Shown here one piece after another: positions 1-7,390 of a stretch of 22,323 nucleotides of DNA; position 1 is the stretch's first letter, and each line of letters opens with the position of its first letter. The notes below the pieces were generated by a model. The model worked only from the letters and a program-made list of their open reading frames with translations, did no database searches and was not told the origin of the DNA. The position numbers and the translations under genes are program-made. Source of the DNA: Archaeoglobaceae archaeon (GTDB lineage Archaea > Halobacteriota > Archaeoglobi > Archaeoglobales > JdFR-42); NCBI GenBank assembly GCA_015523685.1, contig WAJW01000221.1, forward strand, positions 1 through 22,323, written 5' to 3'.

Positions 1-375
1 CGCTGTGAAACCCGCTGCAATTGCGAGGCCGTCGAGAAAATTATGGACTGAATCGCCAAAAAGGTTCATAAGAGCGAACGAATGCACCTCACAGCCGGAT
101 TCATGGCAGTGTCTCCATCTCAGCACTTTCTCTATGAGAAAGAATACTATGAAACCGATCAGCACATATTCAAAGGTCAAACCATCTCCAATCTCTATGG
201 TTTCCGGAATCAGGTGAAGAAAAGCTCCACCCATCAACGCCCCTGCTGAAAAAGCAACAAGAATGATGAGACTCTTTTCGAGGGTTTTTTCCCTTAGAAT
301 CAGGGTCAGAATCCCTGCAAGGGAGATTAAACTCACACCCACCGTTGTTAAAATTATTATGGCGAACGTATTCAC
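1..375 (-). CDS. ZIP-family metal transporter, 3' end outside window
   Basis: This is the first 125 codons of a ZIP-type (ZRT/IRT-like) divalent metal transporter, a membrane protein that usually moves Zn2+, Fe2+ or similar ions into the cytoplasm. I read it from the reverse complement because no stop lies inside the window. Visible are a hydrophobic first segment (about residues 4-27), a second with FLHLIPE (52-58), a third (70-84), a short His/Cys-rich loop (H89, C90, H91, C95, H98), and the family's TM4 signature HNFLDG (111-116), whose His and Asp bind metal in this family. The start is the GTG at 375, the first start codon after an in-frame TAA; no strong ribosome site precedes it. It lies 33 bp after the kinase-like gene on the same strand and could be the last gene of that run. 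The metal cannot be told from this fragment. Confidence 0.85.
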   Translation of the reverse strand, partial: MNTFAIIILTTVGVSLISLAGILTLILREKTLEKSLIILVAFSAGALMGGAFLHLIPETIEIGDGLTFEYVLIGFIVFFLIEKVLRWRHCHESGCEVHSFALMNLFGDSVHNFLDGLAIAAGFTA

Positions 376-408
376 AGAAACTTCAACAGGGAATTAAATA
401 TTAAAGTT

Positions 409-966
409 TTACGTGATGTGCATCACTGCGGTCATCACAAGCCCCGATATCACAGGAATGGTCAGATTGTCGTTGAAGTATCTCTTACCTATTCTGACTG
501 GTTTATAATCCAGTAGAATGGCAATAACTGACCCAGATATCAGGACTTCAAGAGGAAGATCTCCAATTAAACGAATCAGTATCGAACCGGATACCAGGCT
601 GGCAATCAGGCCGGAGATCAATCCATACACGGGAGATGCAATTCTCTTCACAACTCCTGAGACAGCATCTCCAAGGGTCAGAAAAAGAATGGATAGCATT
701 GCAATCTCTTTCGAAAATAGTATCGTTGCTAGAAGAGCTCCCGAAATGAAATAAACATGCCCTCCAAAATCGCTGTGCTCATATTTCCGCATAACGTAAT
801 CAGGGTACCGGAAGATTCCCATGAACCTCAACAGATCAATGAAGGCGAACAGGCACAGAGCCACAAACAGGCCTGATACAAGCATTTCCCTGTGAAGATA
901 GATGTAGAGGGGGATATAGGTCAGGCCAAGAAGATGAATGGACTTCCGAACCACCTCTCCCCTCAT
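409..966 (-). CDS. Dolichol/phytol kinase-like CTP-dependent polyprenol kinase
   Basis: A 185-residue integral membrane protein of the SEC59/phytol-kinase group (COG0170), whose members phosphorylate polyprenols or related lipid alcohols with CTP. In archaea it could act on dolichol for glycosylation or on geranylgeraniol for lipid salvage; the substrate is not decided by sequence. Supporting features are an early RKSIHLLG (residues 7-14), an EHSDFGGHVYFISG block near 63-76, LGDAVSGVVKR near 98-108, and a late DNLTIP, all in conserved family positions, with roughly six hydrophobic segments between. The length is typical of the short archaeal forms. Its ATG overlaps the glyS stop as ATGA, with AAGGA just upstream, so it is probably translated by coupling to glyS. 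Related membrane CDP-alcohol or cytidylyltransferase enzymes are the main alternative. Confidence 0.75.
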   Translation of the reverse strand: MRGEVVRKSIHLLGLTYIPLYIYLHREMLVSGLFVALCLFAFIDLLRFMGIFRYPDYVMRKYEHSDFGGHVYFISGALLATILFSKEIAMLSILFLTLGDAVSGVVKRIASPVYGLISGLIASLVSGSILIRLIGDLPLEVLISGSVIAILLDYKPVRIGKRYFNDNLTIPVISGLVMTAVMHIT

Positions 967-2669
967 TTCCTTACAACAACTCCAAAGTCCATCAGATCTC
1001 TTTCATTGTAGATGAGCTCTCTGAGAACATCCACCAGATCTTTCCTGTGGACCCTTATCTGGGAGGTTGTGTCCCTGTCCCTTATCGTAACGGTGTTTTC
1101 CCTCAGGGTCTCATGATCCACTGTAACGCAGAAGGGGGTTCCCACTTCATCAAACCTTCTGTACCTCCTGCCAATGCTTCCTGAATCATCCATCTCGGAG
1201 AAGATGCCTTCTTTTTTAAGTTCGTCCCTGATTTCAAGAGCAACATCTATCATATCCTCTTTCGTGAGAAGAGGAAGAACTGCAACCTTCACGGGGGCCA
1301 TCCTCCTCTTCAGTCTCAGAACACTTCTCCGCTCTCCATCCACCACATCCTCCTCATAACAGTGTTCCAGTATCACATAAAATATCCTGTCTATTCCGAA
1401 TGAGGGCTCAATTACATGCGGGAGAACCCGCTCTCCCGTGATCAATTCCTCCTCTTCCCTCACCTCAAACATCTTTTCTGTGAGAACAATTTTCTCGCCA
1501 TCTATGTCCAGAACTATCCTGTCCTCTCCTCCGTACTCAAAGTTCTCCAGTGCCCTGGAAATCTTCCCCGCCTTTTCCCTGAATTCTGGACCGATAACAT
1601 CCATTCTGGGAATGACCTTTTTCTTTATCTTTCTGACAGGTTCAGGATACTGGATGAACACGCTCAGATCTTTCCCGCTGTACTCCATATGCTTCCTTAA
1701 ATCATAATCCGTTCTGTCTGCTATCCCAACAATCTCAATCCAGCCATAGGAGGTCAGGGCCTCTGCATCCCAGCAATCCGATGCATAATGGGCCTTCTCA
1801 TCATCCCTGTGCTGTCGGAACCTCAACCTCTTTTCATCCACCCCTGAATCAACCAGGAATTTTTTTGTCAGGGCTATGAAATATGCAAGAGCGGGACTGT
1901 CAATTATGCCTCTCTCAACAGCCTCACCGAGTGAGATCTCCATGGCCTCTTCAAACTTTGTAACAAGATTCACAGTTTCCCCTTCAACCTTTTTGAACCC
2001 GGGATGGTTTTTTTCTGCAGGATGGAAAAAAACCTCAAGTTCTGCCTGATTGAACTCTCTGAGCCTTATAACCCCCTGTCTTGGAGAAATCTCATTTCTG
2101 AATGCCCTTCCAATCTGAGCTACACCGAAAGGTAACCTGTTCCTGTAAAAGTTCAGCAGTCTCTGGAAATTGATGAAGATACCCTGAGCGGTTTCCGGCC
2201 TGAGATAGCCTGTTTTCTTTCCTCCCGGGCCTATCGAAGTTCTGAACATAAGATTGAATTCAACCGGGTCTTCAAATTCATTCTGGCATTCACAACGAAT
2301 GTCCCCTTCTCTTATGGCCTTTCTCACACTCTCAATATCGGGATTTACCTTCCTTCCCGTTTTCTCTTCTATGTAATGGTCTGCCCTGAACACCGCTCCA
2401 CATTTTTTACACTGGATGAGAACATCGATGAACTCACTCACGTGACCGCTCGCCACAAATACATCCTCAATTCCAACGAGAGGTGTGTCTATCTCGTAAA
2501 AACCCTCCTCAACAACGAAATACTTTCTCCACAGATCCTCGATGTTCCTCCGAAGCATCGCACCCAGAGGGCCATAATCAAAAAACCCTGCTATACCGCC
2601 ATAGATCTCAAAAGAACCCCATATGAATCCTCTTCTCCTGAGCATTTCCATGAGATTTCTGGACATCAT
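963..2669 (-). CDS. glyS: Glycyl-tRNA synthetase (class II, archaeal/eukaryal alpha2 type)
   Basis: Charges tRNA-Gly with glycine in the cytoplasm. The 568 residues match the usual archaeal length. Class II motifs are clear: the N-terminal GFIWGSFEIYGG block (14-25), RPETAQGIF (157-165), motif 2 FRNEISPRQG (190-199) and motif 3 EPSFGIDR near 425. A C-terminal anticodon-binding domain follows, from about VKVAVLPLL onwards. The insertion carries CKKC (87-90) and CEC (126-128), a zinc-ribbon-like arrangement known in archaeal GlyRS. Two consecutive ATGs (2669 and 2666) are possible starts; neither has a convincing Shine-Dalgarno. It begins 31 bp after the radical-SAM gene stop, and its own stop overlaps the polyprenol-kinase start by four bases. 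Identification is secure. Confidence 0.97.
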   Translation of the reverse strand: MMSRNLMEMLRRRGFIWGSFEIYGGIAGFFDYGPLGAMLRRNIEDLWRKYFVVEEGFYEIDTPLVGIEDVFVASGHVSEFIDVLIQCKKCGAVFRADHYIEEKTGRKVNPDIESVRKAIREGDIRCECQNEFEDPVEFNLMFRTSIGPGGKKTGYLRPETAQGIFINFQRLLNFYRNRLPFGVAQIGRAFRNEISPRQGVIRLREFNQAELEVFFHPAEKNHPGFKKVEGETVNLVTKFEEAMEISLGEAVERGIIDSPALAYFIALTKKFLVDSGVDEKRLRFRQHRDDEKAHYASDCWDAEALTSYGWIEIVGIADRTDYDLRKHMEYSGKDLSVFIQYPEPVRKIKKKVIPRMDVIGPEFREKAGKISRALENFEYGGEDRIVLDIDGEKIVLTEKMFEVREEEELITGERVLPHVIEPSFGIDRIFYVILEHCYEEDVVDGERRSVLRLKRRMAPVKVAVLPLLTKEDMIDVALEIRDELKKEGIFSEMDDSGSIGRRYRRFDEVGTPFCVTVDHETLRENTVTIRDRDTTSQIRVHRKDLVDVLRELIYNERDLMDFGVVVRK

Positions 2670-2699
2670 TCCGAGAAAATCAGCAATGGTTTATTAATC

Positions 2700-3893
2700 T
2701 TAGGGTTTCAGGGGGTTATTTTTAAGATATTCGAAAACCCTGCACATCACATAATCCTTTCCCATGAAATCTCCATCAGAATAGGCCCTGAATCTGCACC
2801 CTCCCCTGCAATCCAGAACATACGGGCAGTCCACACATTCCAGCTTTTCAAGTTCGGGAATGCAGTTCTCGGTTATTTTCTTCCATGCTTTCAGCAGACC
2901 GCCATTCTCAAATCTCCAGGCGGGAGTTTCAAAAAAACCGCATTTAGTTATTCTGCCGTCGGGCAATACGCAGCACATATGGGCACCGCACGAGAGGTTC
3001 TCCTCCCCCGCATGAATGCCCTCCCCAAATCCATACCTGCTGTATGCTCTAACCGCATCATCCATGTCAGGAACGAGCTCAATATTCCTCTCAAGAGAGC
3101 CCGTTTCTACAAGAAAATCGAGGTTCCATTCCTTCACACCCATATCAACCAGCATGGACTCGAGTTCATCAAGTTCGTCGATGTTTTCAGAATGGATGAC
3201 CGTTGCAACACTGACAGGTAAATACCTGAGGGCATTTTTTAACCCCCTGATCGTTTTCTCAAAGGTGTTTTCACCCCTCAATCTTTCATGGCCTCTCTTT
3301 ACCCCATCGACACTTATCTGGATTTCATGAACATAATTTGATAGTCTCTCCGCCATATCCTCCGTTATCATTGTTCCGTTGGTCAGCAGTATTTTCCTGA
3401 TTGGATATGCCCTGATCATATCCAGAAGCTCCCAGATTCCCGGATGTGTCAGAGGCTCACCACCTGTTATCAGAAGTTTGAAACCGAATTCAGAAAATTC
3501 CCTGACAATGCCGGAAAACATCCCGATATCCATATAATTTGAGGTTTTATCCCCCAGGAAACAGTGAGCACATGAGAGGTTGCATCTGTCTGTGATGTAC
3601 ATTTCCAGATACCTGAGGGATGGCGTGTACAGTTTTTCAGCAGGAAAAGCTTTTTCAGATTCAAGAGAATGACGATCCTCAATACACCCTTCATCAGTTA
3701 GAAAATCAACGATTTCGACTATATCATTTCCAAATCGAGATTTCAGGTCTTCAATGCTGTTTTTTCCCGTGCAGTGCCTCAAAAATTCGATGGCCTCTTC
3801 GTCCATTCTGAAAAGCTCGTCCCTCACGTAATTGTAAAGAAGAGGCTCTTCCACAACCCTCAGTACAGAATCTTTGAGTTTCGGATATCTCAT
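2700..3893 (-). CDS. Radical SAM/SPASM protein with N-terminal PqqD-like domain
   Basis: A 397-residue radical-SAM enzyme of the peptide-maturase style. Residues 1-75 look like a PqqD-type winged helix, the fold that serves as a precursor-recognition element in ribosomally made peptide pathways. The SAM-binding [4Fe-4S] motif is CNLSCAHC (C104, C108, C111), followed by ITGGEP (142-147). A C-terminal SPASM region holds many cysteines (302, 307, 308, 318, 344, 353, 356, 362, 366, 384), including CVDCPYVLDCRGGC, enough for two auxiliary clusters. The ATG at 3893 overlaps the stop of a 47-codon gene as ATGA, so the two are probably co-translated. The family includes peptide-modifying enzymes (anSME, PqqE, mycofactocin and thioether synthases) and haem-related enzymes such as AhbC/AhbD. 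I cannot assign the substrate; the PqqD-like front end and small partner favour a peptide or protein. Confidence 0.88.
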   Translation of the reverse strand: MRYPKLKDSVLRVVEEPLLYNYVRDELFRMDEEAIEFLRHCTGKNSIEDLKSRFGNDIVEIVDFLTDEGCIEDRHSLESEKAFPAEKLYTPSLRYLEMYITDRCNLSCAHCFLGDKTSNYMDIGMFSGIVREFSEFGFKLLITGGEPLTHPGIWELLDMIRAYPIRKILLTNGTMITEDMAERLSNYVHEIQISVDGVKRGHERLRGENTFEKTIRGLKNALRYLPVSVATVIHSENIDELDELESMLVDMGVKEWNLDFLVETGSLERNIELVPDMDDAVRAYSRYGFGEGIHAGEENLSCGAHMCCVLPDGRITKCGFFETPAWRFENGGLLKAWKKITENCIPELEKLECVDCPYVLDCRGGCRFRAYSDGDFMGKDYVMCRVFEYLKNNPLKP

Positions 3894-4036
3894 AGTTCAT
3901 CAGGACTGAGCTTTTTTTCCTCAACCAGTTTTTTTGCAAGCTTGAACGCATAGCATTCAAGATCCTCATCGTCCTCAGAATAAAACTCACACTTCTTACA
4001 AATTTTTTCGATTAGCAGTTTCCTTGTATCACCCAT
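3890..4036 (-). CDS. 47-residue cysteine-containing small protein, coupled to radical SAM gene
   Basis: I translated this short ORF by hand from an ATG at 4036 to a TGA at 3890. The product begins MGDTRKLLIEKICKKCEF and ends KLVEEKKLSPDEL. It has a CxxC pair (residues 13 and 16) and a third cysteine at 28, with an acidic centre and a lysine-rich helical tail. Support for a real gene: its stop overlaps the radical-SAM start as ATGA, it has its own TATA box about 29 bp upstream placed for a leaderless transcript, and its composition resembles its neighbours. It could be a small metal or Fe-S-binding partner, or a precursor peptide acted on by the adjacent radical-SAM enzyme. There is no leader/core boundary or Gly-Gly site, so the peptide idea is only a hypothesis. 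Confidence 0.7.
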   Translation of the reverse strand: MGDTRKLLIEKICKKCEFYSEDDEDLECYAFKLAKKLVEEKKLSPDEL

Positions 4037-4060
4037 GGTTCAGATTATCGGGGTAAAGTT

Positions 4061-4070
4061 TTTTATAAAT
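4061..4070. promoter_or_regulatory. Palindromic TATA box shared by two divergent genes
   Basis: TTTTATAAAT contains the perfect palindrome TTTATAAA (4062-4069). It lies about 25 bp before the plus-strand ATG at 4090 and about 29 bp before the minus-strand ATG at 4036, both the distance expected for leaderless archaeal transcripts. Purine-rich BRE-like sequence is present on both flanks (GTAAAG on the plus side, GGGGAAA read on the minus side). No other TATA-like element fits either gene in the 53-bp gap, so one box probably directs both transcripts. Confidence 0.65.
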
Positions 4071-4089
4071 TTCCCCTCACCCGTGAAAC

Positions 4090-4743
4090 ATGTACGTGGG
4101 CATCGTAATACACTCGGATAAAGATAACGAGGGAGTCATCGGAAAAATTCTTGAATCACTCGGGATTGACTACGACATCATAGAAATATACAGGACCGGG
4201 AGAATTGATGGGGCATACTCACATATCATCCTGACAGGAGGTCCGATGGGTGCGTATGAAGAGGAGAAATACCCCTTTCTCAGAGAGGAAAAAAGCTTTC
4301 TGAGAAAATTTGTGATGAACAGTGGAAAAGTTCTCGGAATATGCCTTGGAGCGCAGATACTCGCCGATGCTCTTGGGGGCAGAGCTTATCCCCATATAAA
4401 GGAGAGGGGATGGGTCAGGATAAGAAAAATAGCAAGTCATCCTGTATGCAGTGGATTGCCCGATCTTCTCCATGTATTTCAGTGGCATGGTGACTCTTTC
4501 GACCTGCCTCCCGGTTCCAAATTACTTTATGCAGGAGAGACTGTAAGGAATCAGTTTTTCACTTCAGGATCGGCAACAGGAGTGCAGTTCCATCCTGAGG
4601 TGACGCTGGAGACCATCAGAGAGTGGAGCAAGAATGAAATGGATGCTGAAACAAGGAAACAGCTGATCGAGAAGTCTGTGGAACTCATTGATGACCTCCA
4701 TAACACATGCAAAAAAATTCTCGAAAACTTTGTCACAATATGA
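4090..4743 (+). CDS. Stand-alone class I glutamine amidotransferase (GuaA-glutaminase-like)
   Basis: A 217-residue single-domain glutaminase of the triad (type 1) GATase family, COG0518-like. The nucleophile elbow GICLGAQ puts the catalytic cysteine at residue 85; the other triad members are H168 and E170 in QFHPEV. The oxyanion-side LTGGPMG is at 48-54 and QWHGDSF at 131-137. Such proteins release ammonia from glutamine for a partner synthetase, but no GMP synthetase ATP-pyrophosphatase gene lies next to it. Some family members instead act as gamma-glutamyl peptidases or are uncharacterised stand-alone proteins. The final 35 residues are helical and charged, longer than in a minimal GuaA glutaminase subunit. 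The ATG at 4090 has a TATA box 25 bp upstream, so the mRNA is probably leaderless. The family call is secure; the specific substrate is unknown. Confidence 0.85.
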   Translation: MYVGIVIHSDKDNEGVIGKILESLGIDYDIIEIYRTGRIDGAYSHIILTGGPMGAYEEEKYPFLREEKSFLRKFVMNSGKVLGICLGAQILADALGGRAYPHIKERGWVRIRKIASHPVCSGLPDLLHVFQWHGDSFDLPPGSKLLYAGETVRNQFFTSGSATGVQFHPEVTLETIREWSKNEMDAETRKQLIEKSVELIDDLHNTCKKILENFVTI

Positions 4744-4760
4744 CCTTAAAAACACAAATC

Positions 4761-4803
4761 TTTTTTATGTCTGGATTTTATCTTGAAGAGGGTGATTGAC
4801 TTG
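4761..4803 (+). promoter_or_regulatory. ilvC promoter and Shine-Dalgarno that decides the TTG start
   Basis: A TATA-like TTTTTTATG lies at 4761-4769. A strong ribosome-binding sequence GAGGGTGAT (4788-4796) sits four bases before the TTG at 4801. This argues for TTG 4801 over the upstream in-frame TTG 4783 and GTG 4792, which have no comparable site and would lie before or within the Shine-Dalgarno. Confidence 0.55.
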
Positions 4804-5805
4804 GCAAAGATATACTATGAAAATGATGCGAATCTTGATGTCCTTCAGGGACAGAAAATCGCTGTGATAGGTTACGGGAGTCAGGGACACGCTCAGGCTC
4901 AGAATCTGAGGGATTCCGGTCTGGATGTGATAGTCGGGCTTTACAGAGGGGGGAGATCCTGGAAAAAGGCTGAAAAAGATGGTTTCGAGGTATACGAGGT
5001 TGATAGGGCGGCTGAGTTGGCGGACGTCATTCAGATACTGATTCCGGATGACAAACAACCACTGGTTTACAAAAAAGAGATAGAGCCAAATCTGAAGGAG
5101 GGGGATATGCTCATGTTCTCTCATGGATTTAACATACATTTTGCACAGATAATCCCCCCGGAATACGTTGACGTTACGATGATAGCTCCAAAAAGCCCCG
5201 GACATCTTGTCAGAAGGATGTATGAAGAAGGAAAGGGGGTTCCCGGATTGATTGCAGTCCAGCAGGATTTCACCGGAAAGGCAAAAGAAAGAGCTCTGGC
5301 CTATGCAAAAGGGATCGGGTGCACAAGAGCAGGGGTTATTGAAACAACATTCGCGGAAGAGACCGAAACCGACCTTTTCGGGGAGCAGGTTGATCTCTGT
5401 GGTGGGGTTGCAGAGATGATAAAGGCGACATTCGAGACTCTTGTTGAGGCGGGTTATCAGCCGGAGGTTGCCTATTTTGAATCTCTGCATGAACTCAAGC
5501 TCATCGTTGATCTGATTTACGAGGGAGGCATATATGCCATGTGGTACTCTGTCTCTGACACAGCCCAGTACGGCGGAATGACCAGAGGCAGAAGGATAAT
5601 AAATGAGGAATCGAGAAAGGCAATGAAAGAAATTCTGGAGGAAATTCGAAGCGGTGAATTCGCCAGAGAACTCATTCTTGAGAACATGGCGGGAAGGCCA
5701 TCCTTCAGAAGGCTCGCAGAGATGGAGAAGAATCATCCCATTGAGAAGGTTGGTAAAGAGCTCAGAAAAATGATGCCATGGTTGAAGGGAATTGAGATGG
5801 AGTAA
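4801..5805 (+). CDS. ilvC: Ketol-acid reductoisomerase
   Basis: Second common enzyme of valine, leucine and isoleucine synthesis. It isomerises and reduces acetolactate or acetohydroxybutyrate with NAD(P)H and Mg2+. The Rossmann motif GYGSQGHAQA is at 24-33, and the cofactor-specificity loop follows as GLYRGGRSW, where Arg and Ser suggest NADPH preference. The metal-binding acidic residues are D191 and E195 in TDLFGEQ, with E227 and E231 further on. At 334 residues it is a short class I KARI. I start it at TTG 4801, giving MAKIYYENDA, the usual family N-terminus; an in-frame TTG at 4783 would add six residues. The gene stands alone here, without ilvB or ilvN, 57 bp after the amidotransferase. 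A T-rich tract follows its stop. Confidence 0.97.
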   Translation: MAKIYYENDANLDVLQGQKIAVIGYGSQGHAQAQNLRDSGLDVIVGLYRGGRSWKKAEKDGFEVYEVDRAAELADVIQILIPDDKQPLVYKKEIEPNLKEGDMLMFSHGFNIHFAQIIPPEYVDVTMIAPKSPGHLVRRMYEEGKGVPGLIAVQQDFTGKAKERALAYAKGIGCTRAGVIETTFAEETETDLFGEQVDLCGGVAEMIKATFETLVEAGYQPEVAYFESLHELKLIVDLIYEGGIYAMWYSVSDTAQYGGMTRGRRIINEESRKAMKEILEEIRSGEFARELILENMAGRPSFRRLAEMEKNHPIEKVGKELRKMMPWLKGIEME

Positions 5806-5810
5806 AGTCC

Positions 5811-5828
5811 ATTTCTTTTTTCCTTTTT
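5811..5828 (+). terminator. T-rich terminator after ilvC
   Basis: Two T runs (T6 and T5 within 5812-5828) follow the ilvC stop by less than ten bases, the usual archaeal termination signal. A small perfect hairpin, TAAAGC-CTCT-GCTTTA, lies further on at 5849-5864 in the gap between the two convergent genes; whether it helps termination from either side is uncertain. Confidence 0.5.
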
Positions 5829-5905
5829 AAATCCGGGACGATGGCCTCTAAAGCCTCTGCTTTAATGGATTGTCAGATTTAAATTCCCATGGTCATTGAG
5901 CACAG

Positions 5906-6571
5906 TCAGAGTGTCACCCTCCTATCTCCGACAACAATCACCTTCTCAGCAAATTCTCTTGCCACCTCTCCCATTTTCAGGACATAATCGAACTCAGGTT
6001 TTTCCACATTATCAAACTCTCTGTCCCAGTCCTCTCTGGAAAGGAACTGGTAGAGGAGGATTTCATCCACTTTCCCGACCTTCCGGAAAGCTTTCCTTAA
6101 AGATTCCTCAGTTACATAACCGGGAATAACCCTCACCCAGAGCCTGATCTTCTTTCCCTTTTCCTTTGCAACCTGAATGCTTTTCAAGAGATTCTCCGCA
6201 TATTTCACGGCTCTTTCTTCATTCAACCCGGTCAGCCTGGAGATGCCTTTAATGTCATCAAAATCAGTTTTTATCTCAAAAACAAATCTATCGACATATT
6301 TGGATGCATTCTCTATAACATCCGGCATCATGCCGTCAGTTTTAAGAGTGATGCGCTTCCCTTTCAGCAACTCAAGAAGCTTTAGTAGCTCTGTTTTCTG
6401 CACTGTGGGCTCTGCACCTCCAATGTAAACAGACTGACATTTTTCAAGCTTTCTGGCCACCTCTTCAACGGAAACTTCAGAATAATCCTCCATTATATGG
6501 ACACAGTAAGGACAGCGAAGATGGCAGAACGCCATCTCAACCGAGCAATCCTTCACCCCGAGAACTTTCAT
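5906..6571 (-). CDS. Small radical-SAM activase-like protein
   Basis: A 221-residue radical-SAM protein with little beyond the core barrel. The cluster motif is CHLRCPYC (C16, C20, C23), and a GGAEPT motif (51-56) replaces the common GGEP. Size and layout resemble glycyl-radical activating enzymes (NrdG or PflA type), but no ribonucleotide reductase or glycyl-radical gene is beside it, so the partner is unknown. A distant 7-carboxy-7-deazaguanine synthase-like role cannot be excluded. I choose the ATG at 6571 because an AGGGGTG Shine-Dalgarno (6578-6584, minus strand) lies six bases upstream; the GTG inside that site (6580) would give three extra residues. A TATA-like element at 6619-6627 suggests it has its own promoter, separate from the rpa genes. 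Confidence 0.8.
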   Translation of the reverse strand: MKVLGVKDCSVEMAFCHLRCPYCVHIMEDYSEVSVEEVARKLEKCQSVYIGGAEPTVQKTELLKLLELLKGKRITLKTDGMMPDVIENASKYVDRFVFEIKTDFDDIKGISRLTGLNEERAVKYAENLLKSIQVAKEKGKKIRLWVRVIPGYVTEESLRKAFRKVGKVDEILLYQFLSREDWDREFDNVEKPEFDYVLKMGEVAREFAEKVIVVGDRRVTL

Positions 6572-6618
6572 TATGGACACCCCTGATTTCTTTCAGGTAA
6601 AAATTAATGGGCTCTGCA

Positions 6619-6627
6619 ATATAAAAG
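6619..6627 (-). promoter_or_regulatory. TATA box for the small radical-SAM gene
   Basis: On the minus strand CTTTTATATTGC spans this position, about 50 bp before the ATG at 6571. With initiation about 25 bp downstream, it leaves a leader of roughly 25 bases carrying the AGGGGTG ribosome site. Confidence 0.45.
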
Positions 6628-6706
6628 ATGGATCGGTTTCTATTCCCCTTTCAAATCCCCGGAAACCTATGTCTCTACACCTACAACCAGAATGATAATC
6701 CCTTAT

Positions 6707-7390
6707 TTATATATCGCTGAGGTCGAACTCCTCCTCTTCGAGAAATTTTTCCAGATCTTCTATAATTTCATCTCCCGGAACCTTCTTTTCAACTTTTTCT
6801 TCCACCTTATCCTTCTCCACTTCCCTATCGAACTCAAGTTCACCCTTTATAATTTCCAGGGCGTTTCTCACCATTTCCCTGTAAATGGATGTATCGGTTC
6901 CATATATCTCTCGGGCAAGTTTTGCATCCTCCGTTGAGAGAGCTTCCATGGCCAGTATTCTGTTCAGGGTCTGCCTTGCAGTTTCTATAACCCAGAGGTC
7001 CCTTGAAAGGGAGTCAGATGCCGAGATCTCTTCGGGACGAATTGAGGGTAACGTCCTCGTCTCCCCCTGAAATACACTTATCTTCGCTGTGACCGCAACA
7101 TACTGGGGTGGCTCCAGATCTGCAAGAGAATTAAGGGCTTCAGGCTGATATCTTCCAATAAAACCAGAGAAAGATCCGGTGGGATCTGCAATTCTTATCC
7201 TCCAGAACTCACCATCCCCCCTGTCTTCTTTCTCAAGCAGGGTTCCAACCACAAAGATCCTGTTACATCTCGCACCTGTTGGGGTAAGAAGATACTGGGG
7301 TGAATAGCGATCATCGCCTTTGATAATATGAGAGGATTCACGGAATTCCCTTGCAAAAATCCTCCTCGCAACCTCTCTTCTGAAGGTCAT
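6707..7390 (-). CDS. RPA-associated protein (RPAP, COG3390 OB-fold family)
   Basis: A 227-residue partner of archaeal replication protein A. Residues about 25-115 form an OB-fold-like region (RIFVVGTLLEKEDRG, then FWRIRIADPTGSFSGFIGRY); the C-terminal third is acidic and helical, ending EEEEFDLSDI. In haloarchaea the equivalent gene sits in one operon with rpa and the proteins function together in repair and replication. Here the linkage is tight: the rpa stop overlaps this start as TGATG, and a strong GGAGGTGGTG precedes it within the end of rpa. I prefer ATG 7390 over the adjacent in-frame GTG 7393 because of that spacing. The acidic tail may mediate protein contacts, but that is inference. 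Confidence 0.85.
   Translation of the reverse strand: MTFRREVARRIFAREFRESSHIIKGDDRYSPQYLLTPTGARCNRIFVVGTLLEKEDRGDGEFWRIRIADPTGSFSGFIGRYQPEALNSLADLEPPQYVAVTAKISVFQGETRTLPSIRPEEISASDSLSRDLWVIETARQTLNRILAMEALSTEDAKLAREIYGTDTSIYREMVRNALEIIKGELEFDREVEKDKVEEKVEKKVPGDEIIEDLEKFLEEEEFDLSDI

Noticed and set aside
2376..3221. Plus-strand open frame of 281 codons
   Set aside because: It lies opposite glyS and the radical-SAM gene, both strongly supported, and its product has no recognisable motif or promoter.
4765..5736. Minus-strand open frame of 323 codons opposite ilvC
   Set aside because: It mirrors a highly conserved gene; its Cys/Phe/His-rich composition is that of antisense translation.
5849..5864. 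Hairpin TAAAGC-CTCT-GCTTTA after ilvC as an RNA gene or attachment site
   Set aside because: It is only a 6-bp stem with no conserved surroundings; at most it assists termination between convergent genes.
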